Below, piece by piece: positions 41,540-50,534 of a stretch of DNA of 64,000 nucleotides. The position numbers and the translations under genes are program-made. This stretch comes from Lewinella sp. LCG006 (GTDB taxonomy: Bacteria > Bacteroidota > Bacteroidia > Chitinophagales > Saprospiraceae), in contig NZ_CP160680.1 in assembly GCF_040784935.1 (NCBI RefSeq), positions 4,755,802 to 4,819,801 of the forward strand. The letters run 5' to 3'. Positions within the stretch are counted from its first letter, which is position 1. The number at the start of each line of letters is the position of its first letter. The notes under the pieces are model-generated. The model was not told where the DNA came from. It saw only the letters and a list, made by a program, of their open reading frames with translations, and ran no database searches.

Positions 41540-42523
41540 CTACACCACCGCAGCCCCCAATTGAATCAAATAGAGGTAAATCGGCATTCCCAAGGTAATG
41601 TTAAAGGGAAAGGTAATCGCCAGTGCCATAGGTAAATAAAGACTTGGATTAGCTTTAGGAGCCGCCAGTCGCATGGCTGCCGGTACCGCAATATACGAAG
41701 CACTGGCAGCAAGAATTGACAACAAAAAACGGTTGCCTGTGCTATCGCTAAAGGTATCACTGGCTAGTGCTACCACACAACCATTGAACAGTGGAATAAC
41801 AATGGCGAACGCGAAAGCAAACCACCCTTTTTTGATAAATGCAGCAATTTTTTTACCACTGGTAATTCCCATGTCCAAAAGGAAAACCGCAAGAAAACCT
41901 TTGAAAATATCTGTCGTAAAAGGTTTGATCCCTTCTGCTTGTTGCTCGCTGGCCAGGAGGCCGATGGCCAAGCTACCAAGGATCAGCAGTACACTGCCAT
42001 TGGTGACGGCGTGGCGAACAATCTTACCCAGAGCAGGCTTTTCCGCACGTTCTTTATTGTAAATAGCTATCAGCAATACGCCCACGATAATCGAGGGTGC
42101 CTCCATCAATGCCATCACTGCTACCATATGTCCACCAAAAGGAATCTGCTCCATTTCCAAAAAGGAGATCGCCGTTACGAACGTTACCGCACTTACCGAC
42201 CCATAAGAGGCGGCTATGGCACCTGAATTGTAGACATTGAACTTGCGCCGAAGCAAGTAAAAAGTATACAGTGGGACGATGATGGCTAGTAGAATTCCCG
42301 CTGCAATTGACCAGAAAATTTCCATGTCCAATTGGCTGTGAGAAAGTTCCTGGCCGCCTTTGAAACCAATGGAAAGCAAAAGATACAGCGAAATAAATTT
42401 GGAAGATCCTTCCGGTATTTCCAAATCACTTTTCAGCTGAGTAGCCAAAATACCTAGGAAAAAAAACAGCAGTGCAGGGTTACTTAAGTTGTCAATCAGT
42501 AGATGTAAATCCATTATAGACAT
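41540..42523 (-). CDS. Sodium-dependent bicarbonate permease, SbtA-like
   Basis: The 327-residue protein has about ten membrane helices in two inverted halves. Family segments of the SbtA/PF05982 type are visible: NPALLFFFLGILATQLKSDLEIPE, KFISLYLLLSIGFKGGQEL, SGAIAASYGSVSAVTFVTA, and KGFLAVFLLDMGITSGKK. SbtA imports HCO3- with Na+ in cyanobacteria, where SbtB regulates it. No PII-like SbtB gene is seen here. A small membrane protein gene precedes it. A role in supplying bicarbonate for carboxylases is plausible in a heterotroph. A start at ATG 42514 is also possible. Confidence 0.88.
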   Translation of the reverse strand: MSIMDLHLLIDNLSNPALLFFFLGILATQLKSDLEIPEGSSKFISLYLLLSIGFKGGQELSHSQLDMEIFWSIAAGILLAIIVPLYTFYLLRRKFNVYNSGAIAASYGSVSAVTFVTAISFLEMEQIPFGGHMVAVMALMEAPSIIVGVLLIAIYNKERAEKPALGKIVRHAVTNGSVLLILGSLAIGLLASEQQAEGIKPFTTDIFKGFLAVFLLDMGITSGKKIAAFIKKGWFAFAFAIVIPLFNGCVVALASDTFSDSTGNRFLLSILAASASYIAVPAAMRLAAPKANPSLYLPMALAITFPFNITLGMPIYLYLIQLGAAVV

Positions 42524-42619
42524 AAAGGGTTATGGGCAAGCTATTGCCGATGAGAAAAGAATAAAGATGGAGGAGGGAAAATCATGGAGCATTCCTGCAA
42601 AAAGAATGCTCCATAAGGA

Positions 42620-42814
42620 TTAGTCTGATAGTTGGGAGGAGGACAACGTCTTCATACCCACAAGAATTAAAATGATAACACCTGAAACCAGCAATTGAGG
42701 TAGAAATAACCCATTGTTAGCGAGTGACAACCAGATCACAAAAACCAGAAGACCCAGGCTAGCGATTAAAGGAAGAAAAGAAGAATTTACATGCTTGTTC
42801 ATTGACTTTTGCAT
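42620..42814 (-). CDS. Small two-helix membrane protein, unknown
   Basis: The 64-residue product (MQKSMNKHVNSSF...) has two hydrophobic segments: LPLIASLGLLVFVIWLSLA and LFLPQLLVSGVIILILVGM. A start at the second Met is equally possible. No family is recognised. It lies 96 bp upstream of the SbtA-like permease on the same strand, and could be co-transcribed and act as a small partner, but this is only context. Confidence 0.5.
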   Translation of the reverse strand: MQKSMNKHVNSSFLPLIASLGLLVFVIWLSLANNGLFLPQLLVSGVIILILVGMKTLSSSQLSD

Positions 42815-42980
42815 TTGCTGAACAGTTTCTAATTAAGAATGATATTATTGCTTAATCACATTGACAGGGCAAAGGTCTGTTTTTTTGATTATAAGTTTTT
42901 ATCTATACTTTTAATGATTAGTATTTAAATAAGTAATGTTTTTGAGTTGTTTTTTCAAACACAAGTCTTATATATCAACC

Positions 42981-43013
42981 AAAAAAGGCGACCCATCTTT
43001 GGCCGCCTTTTTT
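42981..43013 (-). terminator. Terminator of the CotH/T9SS gene
   Basis: AAAAAAGGCG (42981-42990) and CGCCTTTTTT (43004-43013) form a 10-bp stem with a 13-nt loop; in minus orientation the stem ends in a T-run. It begins 24 bp after the stop of the gene at 43037. Confidence 0.82.
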
Positions 43014-43036
43014 GTTCAACTAGGAGATGATCAACA

Positions 43037-45304
43037 TCATTCCACCACCACCTTAGTAACGGCATTTCCAATTTTGATCACATAAAGCCCTGTGGGCCAG
43101 TAAGAAACATCTATTTGGGTCTTTTGCCGAATCATGCCTTGGTACACTTTGGTGCCATTGAGGTTGTAGATCAGCACGATTTGCTTGTCCTCTGTTTTTC
43201 CGTCAATGCTTAGGGTAAAGCTATCGTTCGCTGGATTAGGATAGACTTTAATCTCTTGCTGCTTGACGAAGGGATCGCTGGTCGAAGTGGTTCCTGTATT
43301 TTCAGCGTTGAAGGTGGGGCTCATGGATTGAAAATCACCCGTGCCGTTGGGATAGCGGCCGTAAGAGACGTCTGTCACTTGATTGATGTAGCTTACTTCG
43401 TCGACAATAGTACCAGTGGGATCAACGAGTAACACTGCTTCCGCAGCAGCGGATAATTTGAAGTTGGTATGGAGGCCCTCCTGCTCTTCGTCGTCGTCTG
43501 CCCAGATGATGAGGTAGCCGTTGCTGGCAATGGAAGTACCCGCAGGGAAGGCCCACTTCATAAGATCATCGGCATCATCCGTTAGGTAATATCCGTCAAG
43601 GCTTATTCCTTCGCTGCTGTTGTTGTACAGCTCCACCCAATCATCAAACTCACCATCCTGGTCAGCGGCGGTAATGTCGTTGGAGGCCATAAATTCATTG
43701 ATCACCAAATCTTCTACCATAGGATCAGAAACGGTGGCCGTCAGGCTGTGGAACTCATGTTCTGCTCTTTGGGGCGAGAAAATACCGGCGTTGTTGTTTT
43801 CCGCGTAGAGGTAATATTGAACAAAAGTGTTATTGATCGGCAGCTCCGTAGCGTAGGTACCGTCGTTGGCTGCACCATCATTGTGCAAGCCATCGTCGTA
43901 CATGGGGATTCGGGTAAATGGAGCACCACGTTCACTGCGATACCCCACAAATACGGCATTCTCATCCGACACAAAAGCAGAAATCGTAACCGGGGTATTA
44001 ACCACTGGCGTAGGATCAGATACCGTAATGTTGGAAATGGCTGGCGTTGTTTGGTTGAAATCGGCTAAACCCAAAAGGTAGGTTGCTCTACCATCCATCA
44101 GGTTGGTGATTCCCGGTGTTGCTCCACCACCAGGGCCGGGGGCACCATTGATGTCGTTGGTCAGGTTGCTGAGAAAGTTGGCGTAGGTGAAAAACTTATT
44201 GTTGTCCGCCTGAACTGCCGCGTCGATGGTGTTTTGCAGGGTTTCTGCCGTCGTTACGTACGTACCATTGTCGAAATTTTCCAACAGGATAGTCTTGCAG
44301 TGAGCAATATACATCCGTCTGTAAATCGGCACACTCAATAGCTTTTGGACCAGTGGAAAGGCGACGTCGTTTTGATGCAGCAGGTGGCTCATCTGCTGTT
44401 TGGCGGTGGTGCTACTAAGGTTACTACTACCCGTACTGGAGAACCGGCCGAAGGATTCGTTCAAGTCCCAGATGACAGGCACAAACTGACCATAATCGGT
44501 GCGGTAGAGGTAATAGTTTTGGGCGAAAGCCCCGATGTAGCTATCAAGATTCACCAAAACATTGTTGAACGCCAGCATCCATAGCGCACGATCAACGTCG
44601 AGAATTTGCTCAATAGCTCCCAGTTCGTTGGCGAGCGTATCACACAAGTCTATCAGTTCTTGCCAACCGCCATCGGATTTCAACTCGTAGGCATCGTAAT
44701 AATCAGTACTGTCCTGGCCGAGGTAGCGCAAATTGGGGTAATCGTTGGATTGTGGCCCCGCGCCATCGGGGGGATTGCACTTGAAGAAGGTATTAGTATT
44801 GGAATAAAACCGGCTGTTGACAAATTTCTTGGAGATGGATTCCGAGTTGCTGTAAAGTCCAATCAGGTTGCCGTTGACGTACACGTTGGCGTAGTTAGAG
44901 AGCGGTGCATCCATGTACTGCCGCAGAATTTGGTAAGACAATACTTCCCGCAGAAAGGAAGGATCTTTGGCAACATTGCTGAGTTTTATGTCCGTATAAC
45001 CATCGTACTCCTGGTCCTTGTAGGTGTCCAGTTCAATGTGGAAAGGGTTCTTCACTTGGTTGGCGTTGTAGGTACTGTTGCCCTTGTATTTTACGCCTAC
45101 ACTGTCAAAGACTTCTCCATTGATAACCACATTTTGGGCCATGATGTAGCCTCCGCTTCCGGCGTATTCGGCGTCCAGCAATTGATCCCAGTTGCTTTGC
45201 GCAAAGGTGATTTCTATGGTTTGGATATTGGCCATGTTATAGAATTCCTGGGCAAAACTGCTGTTGCAGAAGAAAATCAGGAGAGAAAAATAGGAGTACT
45301 TCAT
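43037..45304 (-). CDS. CotH-kinase-like, lamin-tail-domain T9SS protein
   Basis: The 755-residue secreted protein (signal MKYSYFSLLIFFCNSSFAQ) begins with a CotH kinase-like region: VGVKYKGNSTYNANQVKNPFHIEL, IKLSNVAKDPSFLREVLSY, NVYVNGNLIGLYSNSESI and FVPVIWDLNESFG. Then come an Ig-like stretch, and a lamin-tail domain (LVINEFMASNDITAADQDGEFDDWVELYNNS). A T9SS type A sorting domain ends the protein (IKVYPNPANDSFTLSI ... GNAVTKVVVE). CotH of Bacillus phosphorylates spore-coat proteins; in secreted bacterial relatives the substrate is unknown. It is divergent from the histidine kinase at 45478. Confidence 0.9.
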   Translation of the reverse strand: MKYSYFSLLIFFCNSSFAQEFYNMANIQTIEITFAQSNWDQLLDAEYAGSGGYIMAQNVVINGEVFDSVGVKYKGNSTYNANQVKNPFHIELDTYKDQEYDGYTDIKLSNVAKDPSFLREVLSYQILRQYMDAPLSNYANVYVNGNLIGLYSNSESISKKFVNSRFYSNTNTFFKCNPPDGAGPQSNDYPNLRYLGQDSTDYYDAYELKSDGGWQELIDLCDTLANELGAIEQILDVDRALWMLAFNNVLVNLDSYIGAFAQNYYLYRTDYGQFVPVIWDLNESFGRFSSTGSSNLSSTTAKQQMSHLLHQNDVAFPLVQKLLSVPIYRRMYIAHCKTILLENFDNGTYVTTAETLQNTIDAAVQADNNKFFTYANFLSNLTNDINGAPGPGGGATPGITNLMDGRATYLLGLADFNQTTPAISNITVSDPTPVVNTPVTISAFVSDENAVFVGYRSERGAPFTRIPMYDDGLHNDGAANDGTYATELPINNTFVQYYLYAENNNAGIFSPQRAEHEFHSLTATVSDPMVEDLVINEFMASNDITAADQDGEFDDWVELYNNSSEGISLDGYYLTDDADDLMKWAFPAGTSIASNGYLIIWADDDEEQEGLHTNFKLSAAAEAVLLVDPTGTIVDEVSYINQVTDVSYGRYPNGTGDFQSMSPTFNAENTGTTSTSDPFVKQQEIKVYPNPANDSFTLSIDGKTEDKQIVLIYNLNGTKVYQGMIRQKTQIDVSYWPTGLYVIKIGNAVTKVVVE

Positions 45305-45477
45305 GTTCTTTATTTACAGAAAAAATCAATCCAGAAAATTGTATTGTTGAGACAGCACAAGATGAGCAATCCTTCGGGGGGAGTTGAAAAATAATAATTG
45401 TAAATTTAGAAAATGCTACTTTGTAAGCATTAATTGTTTTCGTGTAATATTTTGGAGTCTGAAACACCTGCTTGTAT

Positions 45478-48252
45478 ATGAAAATACCGTTACTTACGCT
45501 TTTATTTTTTGGTGCGCTCTTACCGCTGACACAGGGGCAAATTATACAATACACCTATGAAGACGATGAAGAGCAAAACATCTGGTTTGAAGAGGAAATG
45601 CGATTTATCGTCGATTCCATCGGGGAGCTTACGATAGCAGATGTTTTGGCCGATTCCAGCTTGGTGTTCGTTGATCCCAAGCAAGTAGAGATGCCCGATA
45701 CCATCTATTATCTCTGGACAAATGTGGAACTCAGCAATCAAAGTAAGGTGTTTCGTAATGAGTTTTTTGGCACGATTTGGGATATAGATTCGATGTGGAC
45801 CTACACGACTGTTGGGGATCAGGTAACTAACCTGCAAATCACCGGGGAGGGGGTCTCGATCTGGGACAAGCATTCTCCGTCCGTCTATAATACGACGCCA
45901 TTAAGTCTCCTCCCCGGAGAAACCAAGACTTTTTGGTTGCGCTTTCGGGTTCGCCTGCCCAGTACCAAACGTTATATTCGTCTTAATCGATTATTTAGCG
46001 TAGCATCCATAGCACCCATCAACAAGTTCATTATTGTACCCATTGTCTGGTCGTTTTTCTATTTGGGTTTTATGGTGCTTTTTTGCTTGTTGAGCTTTTA
46101 TATGTACAGTCTGTTCCGGGATCGTATATTTCTCTATTTTGGGGGACTGATGCTCAGCTTTGGCTGTTTTTTTATGATCATACATAGAGTATCGGATACG
46201 TTTTTAATTGATTATTTTCCTCATCAGCGGTATTTGTTTTTGTACTCGGCCATTTCAGGTATCGTTTTTTGCTTCAGTCTTTTTGTTGTCAATTATCTGG
46301 ATTTATGGCAGCGTTACCGAAGTTATGTTCGCATTGCTTTCATCTATATTATTCTCATGGAGGCTTTTGCTCATTTGGCTCCTTTATTTATAAGTAGAGA
46401 GGTCTTGGGGCATTATCATAATCTCATGCTCCTTTTTTGGATTGTCTTGTGTTTTTTTGTGATAGGGATGGCTGCCTGGCGCAAAGAACCAAAAGGAAAG
46501 ATATTGTTTAGAATGGCCCTGATTCTTATTTTAGCGTCGGGTATCCATATTCTACAGCTAACTAAAACTGGATTATTAGGTAGTTTCTTTAATATTTTTC
46601 AGTTGAGCACAATTATCTTTGCCGCTGTCTTATTCTATGATCTGTTTACCCGAATAGATACCATCCGCCGCGAAAAAGACCGTTTTCAGGAACTCGATCA
46701 GCTCAAATCCCGCTTTTTTGCGAACATCTCTCATGAATTTCGCACACCGCTGACCTTGATTATGGGGCCACTCAATCAACTAAAAGAGAAGCAGCCCGAC
46801 CCCGAAGATCGCAAACTGATGGGCCTCATGCACCGCAATGCGGAACGCCTACTGAACTTGATCAACCAAATCCTGGACCTTTCTAAGTTAGAAGCTGGTA
46901 AGATGAAGCTGGACTTGCAGCAGGTGAATTTTCCAGCCTTGCTGAAGGGGATCGTCATGTCTTTCGAATCCTTTGCGGAACAGCAAGGTGTGCGGCTGCA
47001 TTTTGCCAGTGAAGTGGATGAATTGACACTAGCAGTCGACCCTGCTAAGATGGAACAAATCTTCAATAACCTCTTGTCCAATGCTTTTAAATTTACCAAA
47101 GTTTCGGAGGAGGTATCAGTACTCCTTACGGTGAAGGAAGAATGGGTAACCGTCTTGGTGAAAGATACCGGGCGAGGTATCCCTGCCGATCAGTTGCCCC
47201 ATATTTTCAACCGCTTTTTTCAGGCGGATGAGGCGAAAACGGAGGACGTTCCCGGTACCGGAATAGGACTGACTTTGGTCAAAGAGCTGGTCCACCTGCA
47301 CGGCGGAACCATCGACGTACGAAGTATCGAAAACAAACGAACTTCTTTCCGGCTTCGTTTTCCTGTGGTGAGTAATCCCGCTGGCGAACAAAAAGAAGAG
47401 GAGATTTTCATGCGTACATCATCGTCCACATTCACTTTTCCTGACAAGGAGCTTGTTCCTGCTACCGATCATCAACTTCCCTTTTTACCCCTTGATCGCC
47501 ACAGCAGTAGCACTCCGCTCGTGTTGATCATAGAAGACCATGAAGATGTCCGGTTTTATATTAAGCAGAATCTGCGCCAGCATTATCGCTTACTAGAAGC
47601 CGCCGATGGGCAGGATGGTATTGATAAAGCCCTGGAATACCAGCCCGATCTCATCATCAGCGATGTGATGATGCCCAAGAAAAATGGTTACGAAGTCTGC
47701 CGCACCTTGAAAAACGATCAGCGAACGAGTCACATTCCACTCATCTTACTAACAGCTAAAGCGGCCCGGGAAGAGAAATTGCACGGACTGGATGAAGGAG
47801 CCGATGATTACTTGCTCAAGCCTTTTGATACCGAAGAACTCCAATTACGGGTCCGCAATCTGATCGCCTCCCGCCAACAACTGCGCCAGCAGTTTACCGA
47901 GCCCGCCGAACAAGCGGTCATTGACCCTCAAATGAACGCAACCGACCGGGCATTTCTGGAACAAGTATATGCCGTTCTTGATACTCACCTGGACAATGAA
48001 CAGTTTAGTGTAGACGTGCTCGCTGAGGAAATCGGGATGAGCCGGCGGCACCTTAATCGCAAGCTCAGCGCCCTCACCGACTTGTCGGCCAATCCATTTA
48101 TTCGAAACTACCGCTTACAAAAAGCACTGCTGATGCTGGAGCGGCAAGAGGGCAATGTATCCGAGGTTGCGCTGGCTACGGGCTTTAGCAGTACTGCCTA
48201 TTTTGTGAAGTGCTTCCGCGAAAAATTCGGGCAAACGCCGGGGAGCTTGTAG
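45478..48252 (+). CDS. Hybrid histidine kinase with 7TMR-DISM sensor, receiver and AraC output
   Basis: The start is ATG 45478 (MKIPLLTLLFFGALLPLTQGQ). The 924-residue protein is a signal pathway in one chain. A periplasmic 7TMR-DISMED2-like domain comes first, then seven hydrophobic helices (about 175-390), a HisKA box FFANISHEFRTPLTLIMGP (His419), an HATPase (NLLSNAFKF, VKDTGRGIP, PGTGIGLTLVKELV), a receiver (LIISDVMMPKKNGYE, Asp729; LTAKAAREEK) and a C-terminal AraC HTH (FSVDVLAEEIGMSRRHLNRKL, VALATGFSSTAYFVKCFREKFGQTPG). It should sense an outside signal and regulate transcription directly. Its divergent neighbour is the CotH gene, and a T9SS gene follows; both are possible targets. Confidence 0.94.
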   Translation: MKIPLLTLLFFGALLPLTQGQIIQYTYEDDEEQNIWFEEEMRFIVDSIGELTIADVLADSSLVFVDPKQVEMPDTIYYLWTNVELSNQSKVFRNEFFGTIWDIDSMWTYTTVGDQVTNLQITGEGVSIWDKHSPSVYNTTPLSLLPGETKTFWLRFRVRLPSTKRYIRLNRLFSVASIAPINKFIIVPIVWSFFYLGFMVLFCLLSFYMYSLFRDRIFLYFGGLMLSFGCFFMIIHRVSDTFLIDYFPHQRYLFLYSAISGIVFCFSLFVVNYLDLWQRYRSYVRIAFIYIILMEAFAHLAPLFISREVLGHYHNLMLLFWIVLCFFVIGMAAWRKEPKGKILFRMALILILASGIHILQLTKTGLLGSFFNIFQLSTIIFAAVLFYDLFTRIDTIRREKDRFQELDQLKSRFFANISHEFRTPLTLIMGPLNQLKEKQPDPEDRKLMGLMHRNAERLLNLINQILDLSKLEAGKMKLDLQQVNFPALLKGIVMSFESFAEQQGVRLHFASEVDELTLAVDPAKMEQIFNNLLSNAFKFTKVSEEVSVLLTVKEEWVTVLVKDTGRGIPADQLPHIFNRFFQADEAKTEDVPGTGIGLTLVKELVHLHGGTIDVRSIENKRTSFRLRFPVVSNPAGEQKEEEIFMRTSSSTFTFPDKELVPATDHQLPFLPLDRHSSSTPLVLIIEDHEDVRFYIKQNLRQHYRLLEAADGQDGIDKALEYQPDLIISDVMMPKKNGYEVCRTLKNDQRTSHIPLILLTAKAAREEKLHGLDEGADDYLLKPFDTEELQLRVRNLIASRQQLRQQFTEPAEQAVIDPQMNATDRAFLEQVYAVLDTHLDNEQFSVDVLAEEIGMSRRHLNRKLSALTDLSANPFIRNYRLQKALLMLERQEGNVSEVALATGFSSTAYFVKCFREKFGQTPGSL

Positions 48253-48452
48253 TGCTCTTGCTGGCCTGTTTTTTATAAGAATGTCCCAAAATTGCAACTC
48301 CTTTTCTGAAATTTATACAAGTCGTCTTGTTTTTGCTAACGCTCCGCATGGTCTTGCCCCCACCTTTGGGTTAAGCACGGAAAAGTACCGTGTGACACTT
48401 TTTTCATCAAAAAGCAAAACCATGCAATTAAGTACAATTACACCAAGTAGTT

Positions 48453-48576
48453 TGACGGAAATAACTGATTCCATTTTTTCTGGAGGCTTGTCTTTATGCA
48501 CACGCTTCGTGCAAGTATTCCTAAGCTTAGTGCATAAAGCCAAGCCAAAAATGGGATCAGTTATTTTTGTCCCGTC
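48453..48576. repeat. Foldback element, AAATAACTGATTCCA family, copy 2
   Basis: AATAACTGATTCCATTTTT (near 48460-48478) is inverted at 48547-48565 with one mismatch. Inner segments also pair (CTTTATGCAC/GTGCATAAAG). The left end TGACGGAAATAACTGATTCC matches copy 1 (19603-19727) except at a few bases. The right arm contains the ATG of the next gene. Confidence 0.7.
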
Positions 48577-49729
48577 TATCACCTTATTTTTCCTGGTCGT
48601 ACTTTGGACGACGGCCGGAGCACAAATTATCCTCACGGCTGAAAACAGTACCCCTCCGGCAGGATATACGGATAGCGTTTATTTTGGGCTCACGGGTGGA
48701 TTAACGGCCCCCACGGGTGGAGCAGCCCAGGTGTGGGATTATTCCAATGTTGCTTTAGATTTTCCAAGGGTAGTAGAGATCACCGATGAGCGAGACAGTC
48801 CTATTTTTACCGAAGCATACAGTGGAACGCCAGGTGTGCTAAGGTTTGTGGGATTTGACGCCGATGCCGTATTTTACGACGCGGCTGACGAGGATGGCTT
48901 TTATGCTATCGGGCGACTGATCGCTGAGACGAGCTTCCCACTTACGACGATTACGGGCAACCCTGACGATACCTTCAAGTATTTAGCAGACACCTCTGTC
49001 TACGAAGGCCGAGTAAATGAATTAACATTTCCAATGACCTACCAGGACACTTACGAAGGTGCCCGTCTTGAACGGTCGCGTCTCTCGCTAAGCGTTGCGG
49101 CCTTTGGACTCACCAATGCGCCAGTTGAAACTCGCCGTTACTACGCCGAAAGTCACTCCGTGATTGGTTATGGCCAGGTGATCATCCCATTAGAGGATCA
49201 GAGCCCTTCGCCGCCCATTGATGTACTACTCGTGCAAATAGACCGTTCGTCCATTGACAGTTTCTTTGTGGCAGGGATGGTCGCACCACCTGAGCTAACA
49301 GCACCTTTTGGGGTAAGCCAGGGAATGATGGCCACCGATCAGGTATTTGTCTTTTTAACGCCCGGCCTGGAAGCACCCGTAGTGCGGATGAATGTTACTG
49401 CTGGTACGGTCGATGATTTTATTTACCGGCCCCGGGCGGCTAATTTGATTTCCAGTACCCGCGAATTGAGCACCGCTCACTTGCGTATCTCCCCTAATCC
49501 AGTACCTCGTGGTGGCACCTTGAGGGTCCAACTGGATCAGGAATTTACGGCTGGCTCCATGCGATTGCTGAATCAGCAGGGGCAAATGATCAGCGTTCCT
49601 GCGGTAAATAACCAAGGAAAAGAATGCACGGTAGAGATTCCTGCGCAGCTTCCAGCAGGAATTTATTATCTACAAGCTATCGATGCTAACGGCCGACTGA
49701 TTCCGGCCCAACGGATTGTCGTGCAGTAA
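48551..49729 (+). CDS. T9SS-secreted protein of unknown function
   Basis: The start is chosen at ATG 48551, because MGSVIFVPSITLFFLVVLWTTAGAQ is a good signal peptide. The frame is open up to 48281, but that part lies over a repeat and looks non-coding. The ATG itself is inside the right arm of a foldback element. The 392-residue product has a beta-rich body (YTDSVYFGLTGGLTAP, VWDYSNVALDF) without a recognised domain. It ends with a type A sorting domain (HLRISPNPVPRGGTLRVQL ... GIYYLQAIDANGRLIPAQRIVVQ). It follows the kinase gene on the same strand; a strong terminator comes after. Confidence 0.78.
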   Translation: MGSVIFVPSITLFFLVVLWTTAGAQIILTAENSTPPAGYTDSVYFGLTGGLTAPTGGAAQVWDYSNVALDFPRVVEITDERDSPIFTEAYSGTPGVLRFVGFDADAVFYDAADEDGFYAIGRLIAETSFPLTTITGNPDDTFKYLADTSVYEGRVNELTFPMTYQDTYEGARLERSRLSLSVAAFGLTNAPVETRRYYAESHSVIGYGQVIIPLEDQSPSPPIDVLLVQIDRSSIDSFFVAGMVAPPELTAPFGVSQGMMATDQVFVFLTPGLEAPVVRMNVTAGTVDDFIYRPRAANLISSTRELSTAHLRISPNPVPRGGTLRVQLDQEFTAGSMRLLNQQGQMISVPAVNNQGKECTVEIPAQLPAGIYYLQAIDANGRLIPAQRIVVQ

Positions 49730-49750
49730 AATTGACGTAACTATTTAGTA

Positions 49751-49799
49751 AACAGGCAGGCTACCATCGGGGGAATGGATAGCTTGCCTGTTCTTTTTT
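49751..49799 (+). terminator. Terminator of the 48551 T9SS gene
   Basis: AACAGGCA and TGCCTGTT form the outer stem with further pairing of GCTA/TAGC inside, then CTTTTTT. It begins 21 bp after the stop. The following 200 bp up to the MarR operator holds no gene. Confidence 0.8.
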
Positions 49800-50012
49800 A
49801 CCCTTCACCAATGGCGGACAAGGTTTTGTTCACTTTTTTCTTGCAAGTCCGCTACCTTGAATCTCCTGTCCGACTGGCCGGCGAGGTCTACAGTATAGAG
49901 AACTCGCGCCTATCCACATCTCCATTAACATCACCATAAGGGGCATTCACAGATAAGCAAACCTCGTTCGTAGCGGCAATGGAACAAATTTCGGTAATTC
50001 GTGTTTCGCTAC

Positions 50013-50035
50013 AATAGTTTGCAGTGTAAACTATT
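50013..50035 (+). promoter_or_regulatory. MarR-type palindromic operator
   Basis: AATAGTTT (50013-50020) and AAACTATT (50028-50035) are perfect 8-bp inverted arms with a 7-nt spacer (GCAGTGT). This is the size and symmetry of a MarR dimer site. It lies directly before the MarR-coding region, which suggests autorepression of the whole efflux operon. It also implies that a GTG at 50001 is not the true start. Confidence 0.7.
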
Positions 50036-50048
50036 TCAATCTCAACTT

Positions 50049-50534
50049 TTGACAGATCATAATAGTAATATTCTTCCTTTCGGTAAAGTCTTCAGTGAAT
50101 TAGCGAAAGCTTATGCTGATCACTTTACTGCTCAATTAAAGGATTTGCCACTGAAGCGATATTACTACGCTTTGGTGGTCATTGAATCCTATCAGGGAGA
50201 TATTAACCAAACCCTGTTGGGAGAAGAGCTTTACATGGACAAAGCGTCTATAGTAAGAATGCTAGACTACCTAGAAGCAGAAAAGTGTATTCGACGTGTT
50301 CAGAATCCACAAGATCGGCGGGCCCATTTGCTGGAACTAAGCCCCAAGGCAAAGGCCATGATTCCAGCGATCAAAAAAGCTTTAAAGCAGAGTAATGTTG
50401 TTTGTTTGGAAGAGGCAAGAGCTTTGGGAATCAGTAATATAGAGCTTGCACTAGAACAGATGTACCATGCCTTACAATCAGGAGGTGATACTAAATTTCA
50501 AATTCATTTCGTACCGAATAATGAGGACAATTAA
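50049..50534 (+). CDS. MarR-family transcriptional regulator of the efflux operon
   Basis: The frame is open from GTG 50001, but the operator at 50013-50035 makes TTG 50049 (LTDHNSNILPFGKVF) the more likely start; there is no early ATG. The product has about 161 residues. LPFGKVFSELAKAYADHFTAQL is the N-terminal dimer helix. The winged helix is ESYQGDINQTLLGEELYMDKASIVRMLDYLEAEKCIRRVQNPQDRRAHLLELS, with the conserved DRR at the wing. It is predicted to bind the upstream palindrome and to release it on binding of a toxic ligand. Its 3' end overlaps the adaptor gene by 14 bp. Confidence 0.88.
   Translation: MTDHNSNILPFGKVFSELAKAYADHFTAQLKDLPLKRYYYALVVIESYQGDINQTLLGEELYMDKASIVRMLDYLEAEKCIRRVQNPQDRRAHLLELSPKAKAMIPAIKKALKQSNVVCLEEARALGISNIELALEQMYHALQSGGDTKFQIHFVPNNEDN

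Noticed and set aside
44606-45394. Plus-strand frame of 262 residues
   Set aside because: It lies wholly antisense to the CotH/T9SS gene, which has clear domains. Its Val/Gly/Ile-rich composition is typical of an antisense frame.
48281-48550. Upstream start of the T9SS gene at 48281
   Set aside because: The extra 90 residues cover a foldback element and precede a good signal peptide.
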